Positions 52,981 to 60,390 of a stretch of 64,000 nt of DNA are shown in pieces; position 1 is the first letter of the stretch, and every line of letters starts with the position of its first letter. This stretch comes from Alphaproteobacteria bacterium (lineage in GTDB: Bacteria > Pseudomonadota > Alphaproteobacteria > Puniceispirillales > Puniceispirillaceae), in the NCBI GenBank assembly GCA_016780765.1, contig JADHLH010000002.1:1-64000 (forward strand), read 5' to 3'. The notes beneath the pieces are model-generated. The model worked only from the letters and a program-made list of their open reading frames with translations. It had not been told where the DNA came from and made no database searches. A program made the position numbers and the translations under genes.

Positions 52981-53409
52981 TCATTCGTCAGACCCTTGCC
53001 ACACGCCTTTTTCCTTGAGGGATTCTGCGACTTCTCGCGGCATATAGGTTTCATCATGCTTGGCCAGCACATTGCTGGCGGTCAGGCGGCCGTCATTGAT
53101 CCGGCCTTCGGCGACAACACCCTGTCCTTCTCGGAACAGGCTTGGCAGCGCGCCATCAAAGCTGACAGCAATCTCGCCAACGCCGTCGGTGACCACAAAC
53201 TGTGATGCGAGACCGTCAATATCAACGCTGCCTTCTTTCACCAGCCCACCAAGCCGAATGGCGCGATCTTCCATGCCTGCCGGAATTTCGGACGGGATAT
53301 AGAAAAACACGATATTGTCGCGCAGCGCTGTCAGCACCAGCCAGACAGCCAGACCCAGAAGGGCGGCGATGGCGATGACCGCGGCAAGCCTTTGCTGTTT
53401 TGGTGTCAT
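52981..53409 (-). CDS. ccmE: Cytochrome c biogenesis heme chaperone CcmE
   Basis: This 142-residue protein has one N-terminal membrane anchor (about residues 8-28) and a periplasmic OB-fold domain. The heme-binding histidine is H118 in LAKHDETYMP. CcmE receives heme from CcmC and passes it to CcmF/H for attachment to apocytochrome c. GGAGACG precedes ATG 53409. In many Proteobacteria ccmE sits with other ccm genes, whereas here it stands alone, divergent from a cytochrome c gene. Confidence 0.92.
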   Translation of the reverse strand: MTPKQQRLAAVIAIAALLGLAVWLVLTALRDNIVFFYIPSEIPAGMEDRAIRLGGLVKEGSVDIDGLASQFVVTDGVGEIAVSFDGALPSLFREGQGVVAEGRINDGRLTASNVLAKHDETYMPREVAESLKEKGVWQGSDE

Positions 53410-53473
53410 GCGACGTCTCCGATACGCTGTTGCCGGTGCTTACCCTGCGCTGGTCGACACCGCAAGCGGCATG

Positions 53474-53542
53474 CTGCATCTGTGACCACATGTAGCTGGC
53501 ACCACATGCGGCTTTGTATGCCTGCATCTGTGACCAGATGTA
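53474..53542. promoter_or_regulatory. Paired 21-base near-identical repeats between ccmE and the cytochrome gene
   Basis: Positions 53474-53494 and 53522-53542 differ at one base in CTGCATCTGTGACCxCATGTA-type sequence. The second copy forms the palindrome ATCTG-N4-CAGAT. Two spaced near-palindromic sites in a divergent gap look like operator sites for an unidentified regulator. Confidence 0.5.
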
Positions 53543-53575
53543 TCGGAAATCCGGTTATTTTTTACCGGCTGCCGC

Positions 53576-53604
53576 TTGCAAGCTGGTCTCCACTGCTCTA
53601 TCTG
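53576..53604 (+). promoter_or_regulatory. Candidate promoter of the cytochrome c gene
   Basis: TTGCAA (53576-53581) and TATCTG (53599-53604) are 17 bases apart, with the start codon 56 bases downstream of the -10. Confidence 0.35.
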
Positions 53605-53659
53605 AAACGCAGCGGTGCTGATGCCGCGCATACCCGATGTCGATACGGAAACCATACCT

Positions 53660-54052
53660 ATGCTGAACCGATCTTCGAAGCGACTTTCAACCCTGCTAGG
53701 CGCGGCCATTCTTGGTCTTGCTGCCCTGACGTCTTCACCGGTTCTTGCCGGCGATGCCGAGGCGGGCAAAAAAGTCTTCAAGAAATGCAAGGCATGCCAT
53801 TACGCCGCCAAGGAAAAGAACAAGACTGGTCCTCATCTGGTCAATCTGATGGGTCGTGAAGCCGGATCGATCGAGGGTTATAAATATTCCAAAGCGATGA
53901 AGGCGTCTGGAATTATCTGGGACGAAGAAACGCTGACTGCCTATCTGCGTGCCCCGAAGAAATACGTCAAAGGCACGAAGATGGCATTCGCCGGGTTGAA
54001 GAAAGACGCCGATATTGCAAATGTCATTGTTTATCTGAAGGCCCAGCCTTGA
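53660..54052 (+). CDS. Class-I cytochrome c, periplasmic
   Basis: This 130-residue precursor has a signal peptide ending at VLA (about residue 30). The heme site is CKACH at 43-47 and a likely axial methionine is M108 in GTKMAFAG, as in small soluble c2/c552-type cytochromes. It would carry electrons to a terminal oxidase. An alpha-hydroxyacid dehydrogenase gene begins 41 bases downstream, which makes this cytochrome a candidate acceptor. GGAAA precedes ATG 53660. Confidence 0.87.
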   Translation: MLNRSSKRLSTLLGAAILGLAALTSSPVLAGDAEAGKKVFKKCKACHYAAKEKNKTGPHLVNLMGREAGSIEGYKYSKAMKASGIIWDEETLTAYLRAPKKYVKGTKMAFAGLKKDADIANVIVYLKAQP

Positions 54053-54092
54053 TTGCAGCGGCTGGCAGCCAGCGGGGTTTGTCTTGGACCAT

Positions 54093-55244
54093 ATGATGAA
54101 ATATCCCCGCCTGCGTGATCTTGAAATGCCGGCGCGTCGACGCATCCCCCCGTTCGTTTTTGCCTATCTTGATTCAGGAACAGGCCATGATGTCGTGCGG
54201 CAGGCCAACCGCGATTACTATGACGCGATTACCTTGACCCCGCGCTTTCTGCGCGGCCGGATTGATGCAGATCTGTCGACATCGATTCTGGGCCAGCGTT
54301 TCGAGGCGCCATTTGGTGTGGCGCCGATTGGCCTGTCATCCATGATCTGGCCGGGGGCCGAGAAAATACTGGCATCTGCGGCTGCCAATCACGGATTTCC
54401 CTACACGCTCAGCACGGTGGCCGGTGACTCCATTGAAAATGTGGCGAAGGCGGGCGGGGCGAACACCTGGTTCCAGCTTTATGCCACCAAGGACCGGCAT
54501 ATCACGTTTGACTTGCTGCGGCGGGCGCGTGACTGCGGCATCGAAACGCTGGTAGTAACAGCCGATGTGCCCGCCCCAAGCCGGCGTGAGCGTATGCGCG
54601 TTGCCGGTGCGCCGCTTGGCAGCCGTGGCAATTCGACCTTTACCCCGCGCGTGATCTGGCAAACGGCCATGCATCCGGGCTGGGCCATGCGGATGATGGC
54701 GATGGGCGGTCCAAAGTTCCGTAATATGGAACCCTATCGCGAAACGCATGGTCATCTGCCAATTACCTCATTCATCGGACAGCAGCTGAATGGCACGTTG
54801 GACTGGGACTATCTTGAGGACATTCGTGCCGCCTGGCCCGGCAAGATGTTGCTGAAAGGTGTTCTGGACGGTCAGGATGCCGAGCGTGCGGTTCGGGTGG
54901 GCGTTGACGGGCTTGTCATCTCCAACCATGGTGGTCGTCAGCTGGATGCCGCGCCGCACCCGCTGGAGCGCATCGGCGCAATCCGCGCGGTCGTTGGCAG
55001 AAAGCTTCCTCTTGTCGTTGATAGCGGCATTCAGTCCGGTCTGGATATCGTCAAGGCGCTGGCATGCGGTGCCGATTTTGTGATGATCGGGCGCGCGTTT
55101 ATGTATGCCGTTGCCGCGCTTGGCAAGGATGGCGGTGAACATGCAGCCGCTGTCCTTCTGGAAGAAATGCGTGATGTGATGGCGCAGCTTGGTGTCGAAT
55201 CCCTGGCCGGTTTGCGTGAGATTGAGATCAGTCGCCGCGGATAG
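54093..55244 (+). CDS. FMN-dependent alpha-hydroxyacid dehydrogenase (LldD-like)
   Basis: This 383-residue TIM-barrel flavoprotein is of the L-lactate dehydrogenase family, a distant paralogue of the one at 36369. The signature SNHGGRQLDAAPH with the catalytic histidine and arginine is near residue 277. PFGVAPIGLSSM, the FMN-binding strand, is near residue 75. Possible starts are TTG 54084, ATG 54093 and ATG 54096; I prefer 54093. The preceding cytochrome c gene suggests a membrane- or cytochrome-linked dehydrogenase rather than an H2O2-producing oxidase. Confidence 0.82.
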   Translation: MMKYPRLRDLEMPARRRIPPFVFAYLDSGTGHDVVRQANRDYYDAITLTPRFLRGRIDADLSTSILGQRFEAPFGVAPIGLSSMIWPGAEKILASAAANHGFPYTLSTVAGDSIENVAKAGGANTWFQLYATKDRHITFDLLRRARDCGIETLVVTADVPAPSRRERMRVAGAPLGSRGNSTFTPRVIWQTAMHPGWAMRMMAMGGPKFRNMEPYRETHGHLPITSFIGQQLNGTLDWDYLEDIRAAWPGKMLLKGVLDGQDAERAVRVGVDGLVISNHGGRQLDAAPHPLERIGAIRAVVGRKLPLVVDSGIQSGLDIVKALACGADFVMIGRAFMYAVAALGKDGGEHAAAVLLEEMRDVMAQLGVESLAGLREIEISRRG

Positions 55245-55290
55245 GCTGCCGCGAGGATAGACTGTCGCGGAAGAAAGCTGCGAGGACAGA
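55235..55290. repeat. Degenerate 14-16-base tandem repeat across a stop codon
   Basis: Units at 55235-55248, 55249-55264 and 55265-55280 each run from CGCGG/CGCGAGG to CTG, and a partial fourth starts at 55281. The TAG stop of the hydroxyacid dehydrogenase (55242-55244) is inside the first unit (GGATAGGCTG). Confidence 0.6.
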
Positions 55291-55319
55291 TTTTGGCCAT
55301 TGGGGGAAGGGTTGGTTTT

Positions 55320-55826
55320 ATGAAGCGTATCGTGTTTATGCGTGTCTTGATCGGGCTGGCAGTTTTGCTGTCTCTGCCTGCTGCATTGGCCAATGCAGCC
55401 AGTTCCCAAAACCTTGAAATCAGCGATGTGCACATTCGCGCCACAGCGCCTGGCATGACCGCTACGGGCGGCTATGTGACGATAACCAACATGTCTGACA
55501 AAGCTGACCGTCTGATTGGTGTAAAGGCGTCTTTCGCCGCCATGGCCGACATCCACAACATGATTAATGATGATGGCGTGATGAAAATGCGTGCGCTGGA
55601 GGGTGGTTTGCCGATTGGTGCTGGCCAGACTGTCACGCTGAAACCGGGCGGCCTGCATCTGATGTTCATGGGGCTGACATCCACCCTCGCGCCGGGTGAC
55701 ATGCATGCTGTTACGCTGGAATTTGCATCAGGCGCGGTGGCGCGCGTAATGGGCGTGGTGCGCCGACCGGCTGACATTCACAGCAGTGACGATACGCACA
55801 AGCATGACAAGAAGCACGACAACTAG
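55320..55826 (+). CDS. Periplasmic copper chaperone PCu(A)C
   Basis: This 168-residue precursor has a signal peptide ending near residue 26. The copper motif has the usual H-M...H-x-M spacing: HNM near residue 80 (ADIHNMINDD) and LHLMFM near residue 115. These proteins deliver Cu(I) to the CuA or CuB centre of cytochrome oxidase. The C-terminus carries an extra histidine-aspartate tail (THKHDKKHD) that may also bind metal. GGGGAAGGG precedes ATG 55320. It fits with the nearby ccmE and cytochrome c genes. Confidence 0.9.
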   Translation: MKRIVFMRVLIGLAVLLSLPAALANAASSQNLEISDVHIRATAPGMTATGGYVTITNMSDKADRLIGVKASFAAMADIHNMINDDGVMKMRALEGGLPIGAGQTVTLKPGGLHLMFMGLTSTLAPGDMHAVTLEFASGAVARVMGVVRRPADIHSSDDTHKHDKKHDN

Positions 55827-55862
55827 GATGAGCGCGGCTCGCAAATATTCGCTGATGCAGCG

Positions 55863-56327
55863 CTAGAAGATGCCGGCATCCATCCCAGCGGCCATTCCCA
55901 TGGCCAGCTCTGAAACCTGATCGCGGTAGGCATCCTGCCAATCACCATGCAGGATCAATGGCGCTGCCACCAGTCGCCAGCGCAAAGCGCCTATGATCGA
56001 TTCGAGGGCGCGCCGGGTTGCAGTGCCATCACGGCCAGCCCGGATATAGATGCCCACCGGCATGGCTTCATGCCTGTCCAGCCAGTCATCATAGCACCGG
56101 TCAAACATGTCCTTGGTCGCGCCAGCCATATAGCCGATATTTTCAGTCGTGCCGATGATCACACCATCGCAGGCACGCAGATCATCCGCCGCCACATCGA
56201 AGGGTGACTTCAGAACAGCAGCTATCTGCCCGGCATCTGGGTGCGTGGCCCCGGCCAGTGCGGCATCTGCCAGCGCGGATGTGTTCACCGACGGCGCATG
56301 AGCGATGATGAGCAGGGATTTTGGCAT
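55863..56327 (-). CDS. Flavodoxin-like/NAD(P)H FMN-reductase-fold protein
   Basis: This 154-residue flavodoxin-fold protein begins LLIIAHAPSVNTSA, the position of the FMN phosphate loop. It has GTTENIGYMAGATKDMFDR near residue 60, which is the second flavin loop in the NADPH-dependent reductase branch. It probably carries FMN in the cytosol. The redox partner is unknown. AAAGG precedes ATG 56327. It is divergent from phhB. Confidence 0.72.
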   Translation of the reverse strand: MPKSLLIIAHAPSVNTSALADAALAGATHPDAGQIAAVLKSPFDVAADDLRACDGVIIGTTENIGYMAGATKDMFDRCYDDWLDRHEAMPVGIYIRAGRDGTATRRALESIIGALRWRLVAAPLILHGDWQDAYRDQVSELAMGMAAGMDAGIF

Positions 56328-56396
56328 GACCGCAGCCTTTCTTGATGCCTATACTTTGCCGAAATCGGAAATATCCGCAAGGGGCAGGAGGCAGGC

Positions 56397-56735
56397 ATGG
56401 CCAACATATCGGGATCGGGAACCGGCACATCAGGGCCCCCGCAATCAACAAGGCTTGATGCATCAGCCATAAGCGCCGCGCTTGCCGACAGGCCGGGTTG
56501 GTCTTTGTGCGATGATGGCCTCGCCATCGAAAAAGAGTTCACCTTCAAGGGATTCAATGCCGCCTTTGGCTTTATGACCCGCGTTGCGATGGCGGCAGAG
56601 CGGGCCAACCATCACCCTGATTGGTCCAATATCTACAACCGTGTGCAGATACGCTGGACAACGCATTCAGCTGGCGGGATCACTGATCTGGATATGCGGC
56701 TTGCTACTTCATGTGACCGTTTCGCGGGCAGCTGA
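56397..56735 (+). CDS. phhB: Pterin-4a-carbinolamine dehydratase
   Basis: This 112-residue enzyme dehydrates 4a-hydroxytetrahydrobiopterin to recycle the cofactor of phenylalanine hydroxylase. The active-site motif is complete in ANHHPDWSNIYNRV (near residue 70), followed by TTHSAGGITDLD. A hydrophilic N-terminal extension of about 20 residues precedes the core. AGGAGG lies just before ATG 56397. No phenylalanine hydroxylase gene is in view. Confidence 0.9.
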   Translation: MANISGSGTGTSGPPQSTRLDASAISAALADRPGWSLCDDGLAIEKEFTFKGFNAAFGFMTRVAMAAERANHHPDWSNIYNRVQIRWTTHSAGGITDLDMRLATSCDRFAGS

Positions 56736-56774
56736 AACCCGGAATTGGACACCAGCCGGCAGGTCATCTGTCTG

Positions 56775-57089
56775 TCAGAAAATCAGCCAGTTCAGGCACC
56801 ACAGCGCGGCAAGACCGCTGCCAATGGTTGCAAGCACCGAGCGAGTAAGCCAGGCCACCAGAACGGCCAGAATGGCTGCTGGCAGGTGCGCATTATCCGT
56901 AATCTCTACGGCATTGTCTGCGCCGATCAGCACGCTTGGCACGATGATCGCTGTGAGTACCGCCACCGGCACAAAGCTCAGCACGTCCTCGCTCCAGTCC
57001 GGCAGCTTTTTCGGTGCCATATCGGAAAACATCACGAAACGGGTGAAAAAGGTCACCACGCCGCAAAAAATCATCACCCACCAGATCAT
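56775..57089 (-). CDS. azlD: AzlD-family branched-chain amino acid exporter subunit
   Basis: This 104-residue membrane protein has about four helices and the AzlD core (TFFTRFVMF near the start, PVAVLTAIIVPSVL in the middle). AzlC and AzlD together export branched-chain amino acids or analogues. The start ATG 57089 overlaps the azlC stop by 4 bases. A longer frame upstream lies within azlC and is not credible. Confidence 0.87.
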   Translation of the reverse strand: MIWWVMIFCGVVTFFTRFVMFSDMAPKKLPDWSEDVLSFVPVAVLTAIIVPSVLIGADNAVEITDNAHLPAAILAVLVAWLTRSVLATIGSGLAALWCLNWLIF

Positions 57090-57802
57090 GCGTCGCCCCT
57101 GCCTGCCATTATGCGAAGGGACAACCAGCCCGCCATAATGCCGCCCATACCTGCAAGAATGATCCAGCTGTTCCATGGCAGTGGCTGACCGATGACCGAA
57201 ATGACCGCGGCCGTGCCGCAGGCAATGAAGTCCGCGCGCCGCTTCAGGATTGGCACGACAACAGCGATAAAGGTCAGCGGGATGGCAAATTCAAGCGACC
57301 ATTCAGGCGGAATGGTGGCACCGAACACCACACCGGTGATGGTTGTGATCTGCCAGCACACCCACAACAGCGTGCCTGTGCCCAGAAGATGATAATGCTG
57401 GAACGGGCCAGGGGTCTCGTTGCGCAGCCTGTTGATGGTGACAGCATAGGCTTCATCGGTCAGCAGATAGGCAAGAGGCAGGCGCCAGCGCAGTGGCAAT
57501 GCGCGCAGATAGGGGGCAACTGACGCGCTGTACAGCGCATGCCGCAGATTGATCATCGATACCGATGCCCCGACAACCGGCCCCGGCACGCTGCCCCACA
57601 ATTGCACCAGCACCACCTGGCTGGCACCGCCAAACACAATTGATGACATCAGGATCGTTTGCAGCGGGGTTAATCCGGCGGCCAGTCCCAGAACGCCAAA
57701 TACCAGCCCGAATGGTGCCACGCCAAGCTGCAAGGGCAGTTCCTGACGTACGCCCGACCAGAATTCCTGTTGGCGTGATGGATGAGAGGGCGTCGGCGAC
57801 AT
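57086..57802 (-). CDS. azlC: AzlC-family branched-chain amino acid exporter subunit
   Basis: This 238-residue membrane protein has the AzlC landmark APFGLVFGVLGLAAGL near residue 30, FGGASQVVLVQLW near residue 60 and the LTDEAYAV motif near residue 115. It is the large subunit of the AzlCD exporter. I start at ATG 57802; an in-frame TTG at 57814 is the alternative, and neither has a strong ribosome site. A Liv importer in the same window handles the opposite direction. Confidence 0.87.
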   Translation of the reverse strand: MSPTPSHPSRQQEFWSGVRQELPLQLGVAPFGLVFGVLGLAAGLTPLQTILMSSIVFGGASQVVLVQLWGSVPGPVVGASVSMINLRHALYSASVAPYLRALPLRWRLPLAYLLTDEAYAVTINRLRNETPGPFQHYHLLGTGTLLWVCWQITTITGVVFGATIPPEWSLEFAIPLTFIAVVVPILKRRADFIACGTAAVISVIGQPLPWNSWIILAGMGGIMAGWLSLRIMAGRGDA

Positions 57803-57931
57803 GGCGGTCTGCAAATCAAGTGGAAGGTGTAAAGCTGCCTATCATGCACCAATGGTGAAGTACAGTGGACAGGCTGACTGCTGAACCGGTCGGCAAACCG
57901 GTGCGTGGGCCAAGCTGTAATGCGGGCCAGC

Positions 57932-57960
57932 TTGAATTTATCTCTGCCTTCAGCTATCCG
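57932..57960 (+). promoter_or_regulatory. Candidate promoter of pgk
   Basis: TTGAAT (57932-57937) and TATCCG (57955-57960) have a 17-base spacer and lie 38 bases before ATG 57998. Confidence 0.35.
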
Positions 57961-57997
57961 ATGACACCGCCTACTGACAGCAAAGTGATGTGCCGCG

Positions 57998-59200
57998 ATG
58001 GATTCCCCGTTTCTGTTCGTTGACGATATTGAAACTGCAGGCAAACGCTGTCTCGTGCGGCTGGATCTGAATGTGCCGTTTGTCGACGGTGTTGTTGGTG
58101 ACGATACACGTATCCGGCGCGTTCTGCCGGGCCTGGAAGCGCTGTGCAGCGCTGGTGCGCGTGTGATCATTATGACCCATCTGGGACGGCCAAAGGGCCG
58201 ACATGTGTCCGAGATGTCGGTGACGCCGGTTGCTGACAGGCTGGCATCGTTGATCGGCCGGCCGGTGCCGGTGGTGAGTGATATCACCGGCCAGCAGGCA
58301 GTGGATGCCGTTGCCGGGATGCAGGATGGTGACGTTCTGATGGTGGAGAATTTGCGCTTCCATGCGGGTGAAGAGGCGAATGACGTCGCATTTGCTGCCA
58401 CGCTGGCAGCACTTGGTGATGTCTATGTTGGTGATGCCTTTTCCTGCACGCACCGGGCGCATGCATCGGTTGAGGCATTGCCCCGCATGATGCCGATTGT
58501 GGCGGCTGGCCGCGCATTGGGGGATGAGTTGTCTGCCTTGCACCGGGCACTGGCCGCACCGGAACGTCCCCTTGGTGCGGTTGTGGGCGGGGCAAAGGTG
58601 TCGACCAAGCTGTCGGTGCTGGAAAACCTGGTCAAACGGGTGGATGTGCTGGTGCTTGGCGGCGGCATGGCCAACACCTTTCTGCTGGCTGACGGGCATG
58701 ATATCGGGGCCTCGCTGGTAGAGGCTGACATGACGGAAACCGCATCCGGGATCGTCAGAACGGCCAATGATCACGGGTGCCGCCTGATCCTGCCGCATGA
58801 TTTCTGTGTGGCCAAGGCGCTGGCAAGTGATGTTGACACCCGTATCGCGAAGACGGGTGATGTCAGGGCTGATGATATGATCCTTGATGCCGGACCGGAA
58901 TCCGCTGCCACCGCCATCGCCGCCCTGTCTGACTGCCGTACAATTGTCTGGAACGGGCCGATGGGCGCGTTCGAATTTTCGCCTTTTGACGCTGCGACGA
59001 ACGCGCTTGCACAGGCAGTTGCCGCGCGTAGCAAGAATGACGGGGTGATGTCGGTTGCCGGCGGTGGTGATACGCTGGCCGCACTTGCCAATGCGGGTGT
59101 CAGTGACGACATATCCTACATATCGACCGCCGGTGGTGCATTTCTGGAATGGCTGGAAGGACGCACCCTGCCCGGGGTAGAGGCACTTCGCCGCGCCTAG
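57998..59200 (+). CDS. pgk: Phosphoglycerate kinase
   Basis: This 400-residue two-domain kinase of central glycolysis interconverts 1,3-bisphosphoglycerate and 3-phosphoglycerate with ADP/ATP. N-terminal substrate residues are in VRLDLNVPF and MTHLGRPKG. The hinge region GGAKVSTKLSVLENL is near residue 195, and the ATP site GGGDTLAAL is near residue 350. Length is normal. No gap or other glycolytic gene is adjacent. A weak GC hairpin follows its stop without a T-run. Confidence 0.95.
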   Translation: MDSPFLFVDDIETAGKRCLVRLDLNVPFVDGVVGDDTRIRRVLPGLEALCSAGARVIIMTHLGRPKGRHVSEMSVTPVADRLASLIGRPVPVVSDITGQQAVDAVAGMQDGDVLMVENLRFHAGEEANDVAFAATLAALGDVYVGDAFSCTHRAHASVEALPRMMPIVAAGRALGDELSALHRALAAPERPLGAVVGGAKVSTKLSVLENLVKRVDVLVLGGGMANTFLLADGHDIGASLVEADMTETASGIVRTANDHGCRLILPHDFCVAKALASDVDTRIAKTGDVRADDMILDAGPESAATAIAALSDCRTIVWNGPMGAFEFSPFDAATNALAQAVAARSKNDGVMSVAGGGDTLAALANAGVSDDISYISTAGGAFLEWLEGRTLPGVEALRRA

Positions 59201-59263
59201 ACCCCCTTGATGATCGGGGGGTGCAGCAGCGATAATGCAGGCTCCTAAACAAGGATGACAGAC

Positions 59264-59905
59264 ATGCTGTTTTCAAACCCGTTCAAAGCCCGCCTGCCAT
59301 TGAAGGCAGAGGCACTTCCCGGCCGCAGCGCCCCGATTTTCGATGGTGGGGCGCATTGTGTGCTTGGTACACCGACCACTGGCCCCTTTCCTGACCATCT
59401 GGAAACCGTACAGCTTGGCCTTGGCTGTTTTTGGGGGGCAGAGCGCCTGTTCTGGAAACTGAAGGGCGTTTATACGACTGCAGTCGGCTATGCTGGTGGA
59501 CATACCCCGAACCCCACATATGAAGAGGTCTGTTCAGGGCGTACAGGTCATTCAGAGGTTGTGCTTGTGGTCTATGACCCGGCAGTAATTTCGCTGCAAC
59601 AGGTGCTGAAGGTCTTTTTTGAAGAGCATGACCCGACACAAGGCTATCGTCAGGGGAATGATATCGGCACGCAATATCGCTCGGTGATCTATTGCGACAA
59701 TGATGAAGCGTTGCAGACGGCGCGCGCGACGGCAAAGGCTTATGGCCGCGCACTTGGTGAGGCTGGTCGCGGACAGGTAAGTACCGAGATCGAAGCGGCC
59801 GGAAATTTCTACTACGCCGAGGATTACCACCAGCAATATCTGCACAAGGTGCCGAATGGGTATTGCGGGCTGAAAGGCACGGGCGTCGCCTGTATCACTG
59901 CCTGA
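59264..59905 (+). CDS. msrA: Peptide methionine sulfoxide reductase A
   Basis: This 213-residue MsrA reduces S-epimers of methionine sulfoxide. The catalytic cysteine is C55 in LGCFWGAE, followed by [19 protein letters not shown] and, near the C-terminus, the NGYCG resolving-cysteine region. The roughly 45-residue N-terminal lead is the long form of the family. AAGGA at 59251-59255 is 8 bases before ATG 59264 and too close to ATG 59255, so the former is chosen. Confidence 0.93.
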   Translation: MLFSNPFKARLPLKAEALPGRSAPIFDGGAHCVLGTPTTGPFPDHLETVQLGLGCFWGAERLFWKLKGVYTTAVGYAGGHTPNPTYEEVCSGRTGHSEVVLVVYDPAVISLQQVLKVFFEEHDPTQGYRQGNDIGTQYRSVIYCDNDEALQTARATAKAYGRALGEAGRGQVSTEIEAAGNFYYAEDYHQQYLHKVPNGYCGLKGTGVACITA

Positions 59906-59947
59906 CCGGCGTCGCCAGCAACGGCCGAATCATCTCTTATTTCGCCG

Positions 59948-59976
59948 TTGACGCGGCGCGGGGCCAGTGTTAGGTT
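59948..59976 (+). promoter_or_regulatory. Candidate promoter of rpmJ
   Basis: TTGACG (59948-59953) and TAGGTT (59971-59976) have a 17-base spacer, ending 41 bases before ATG 60018. Confidence 0.45.
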
Positions 59977-60017
59977 CCGCGCTCAATTGAATTGACCTTC
60001 TGGTTACGGAGCCCGAC

Positions 60018-60143
60018 ATGAAAGTCGTAAGTTCACTGAAAACACTGAAAACGCGTGACCGCAACTGTCAGGTTGTTCGCCGTCGTGGTCGCCTCTATGT
60101 GATCAACAAGCGCAACCCGCGCCTGAAGGCACGCCAGGGCTAA
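60018..60143 (+). CDS. rpmJ: Ribosomal protein bL36
   Basis: This 41-residue large-subunit ribosomal protein opens with [17 protein letters not shown] and ends NPRLKARQG. It has a single cysteine, so it is the zinc-free form common in Alphaproteobacteria and cannot make the CCCH zinc ribbon. It stands alone between its own promoter-like pair and an intrinsic terminator, so it is probably monocistronic. It is too short for many gene finders. Confidence 0.95.
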   Translation: MKVVSSLKTLKTRDRNCQVVRRRGRLYVINKRNPRLKARQG

Positions 60144-60182
60144 ACATGATCAGGGCAATCTGGCCTGTTCATGCGTTACCAG

Positions 60183-60211
60183 ACGGTCGGCTTTGCCGGC
60201 CGTTTTTGTTT
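60183..60211 (+). terminator. Intrinsic terminator after rpmJ
   Basis: ACGGTCGGC (60183-60191) pairs with GCCGGCCGT (60195-60203), with one G-U pair, around TTT. TTTTGTTT follows. Confidence 0.85.
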
Positions 60212-60325
60212 GTAGGGTTCCTTTTGCCAACCAGTGTCACTATTTGTCTGTCCTGGAGACCGGTTTTGTAATGCCATGTGCCCTGCGGCATATCGGCCGT
60301 GCGGCTGGATGATCGGTATTCCGTT

Positions 60326-60355
60326 TTGCTATGGACGAGCGCCCTGCGCTAGTAT
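60326..60355 (+). promoter_or_regulatory. Candidate promoter of glcDEF
   Basis: TTGCTA (60326-60331) and TAGTAT (60350-60355, within CTAGTAT) are 18 bases apart, with ATG 60391 beginning 36 bases after the -10. Confidence 0.4.
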
Positions 60356-60390
60356 TACTCGCTGAGGCAAGAGGCCTGCGGAGACAAAAG

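Noticed and set aside
52830-53072. Open frame on the minus strand over the 14-base repeat, giving repeated FGPVCLDQ-like peptides
   Set aside because: The frame is open only because the repeat lacks stops in that phase. It overlaps ccmE and has no ribosome site.
59202-59222. Terminator after pgk
   Set aside because: ACCCCC and GGGGGT can pair, but the loop is long and no T-run follows.
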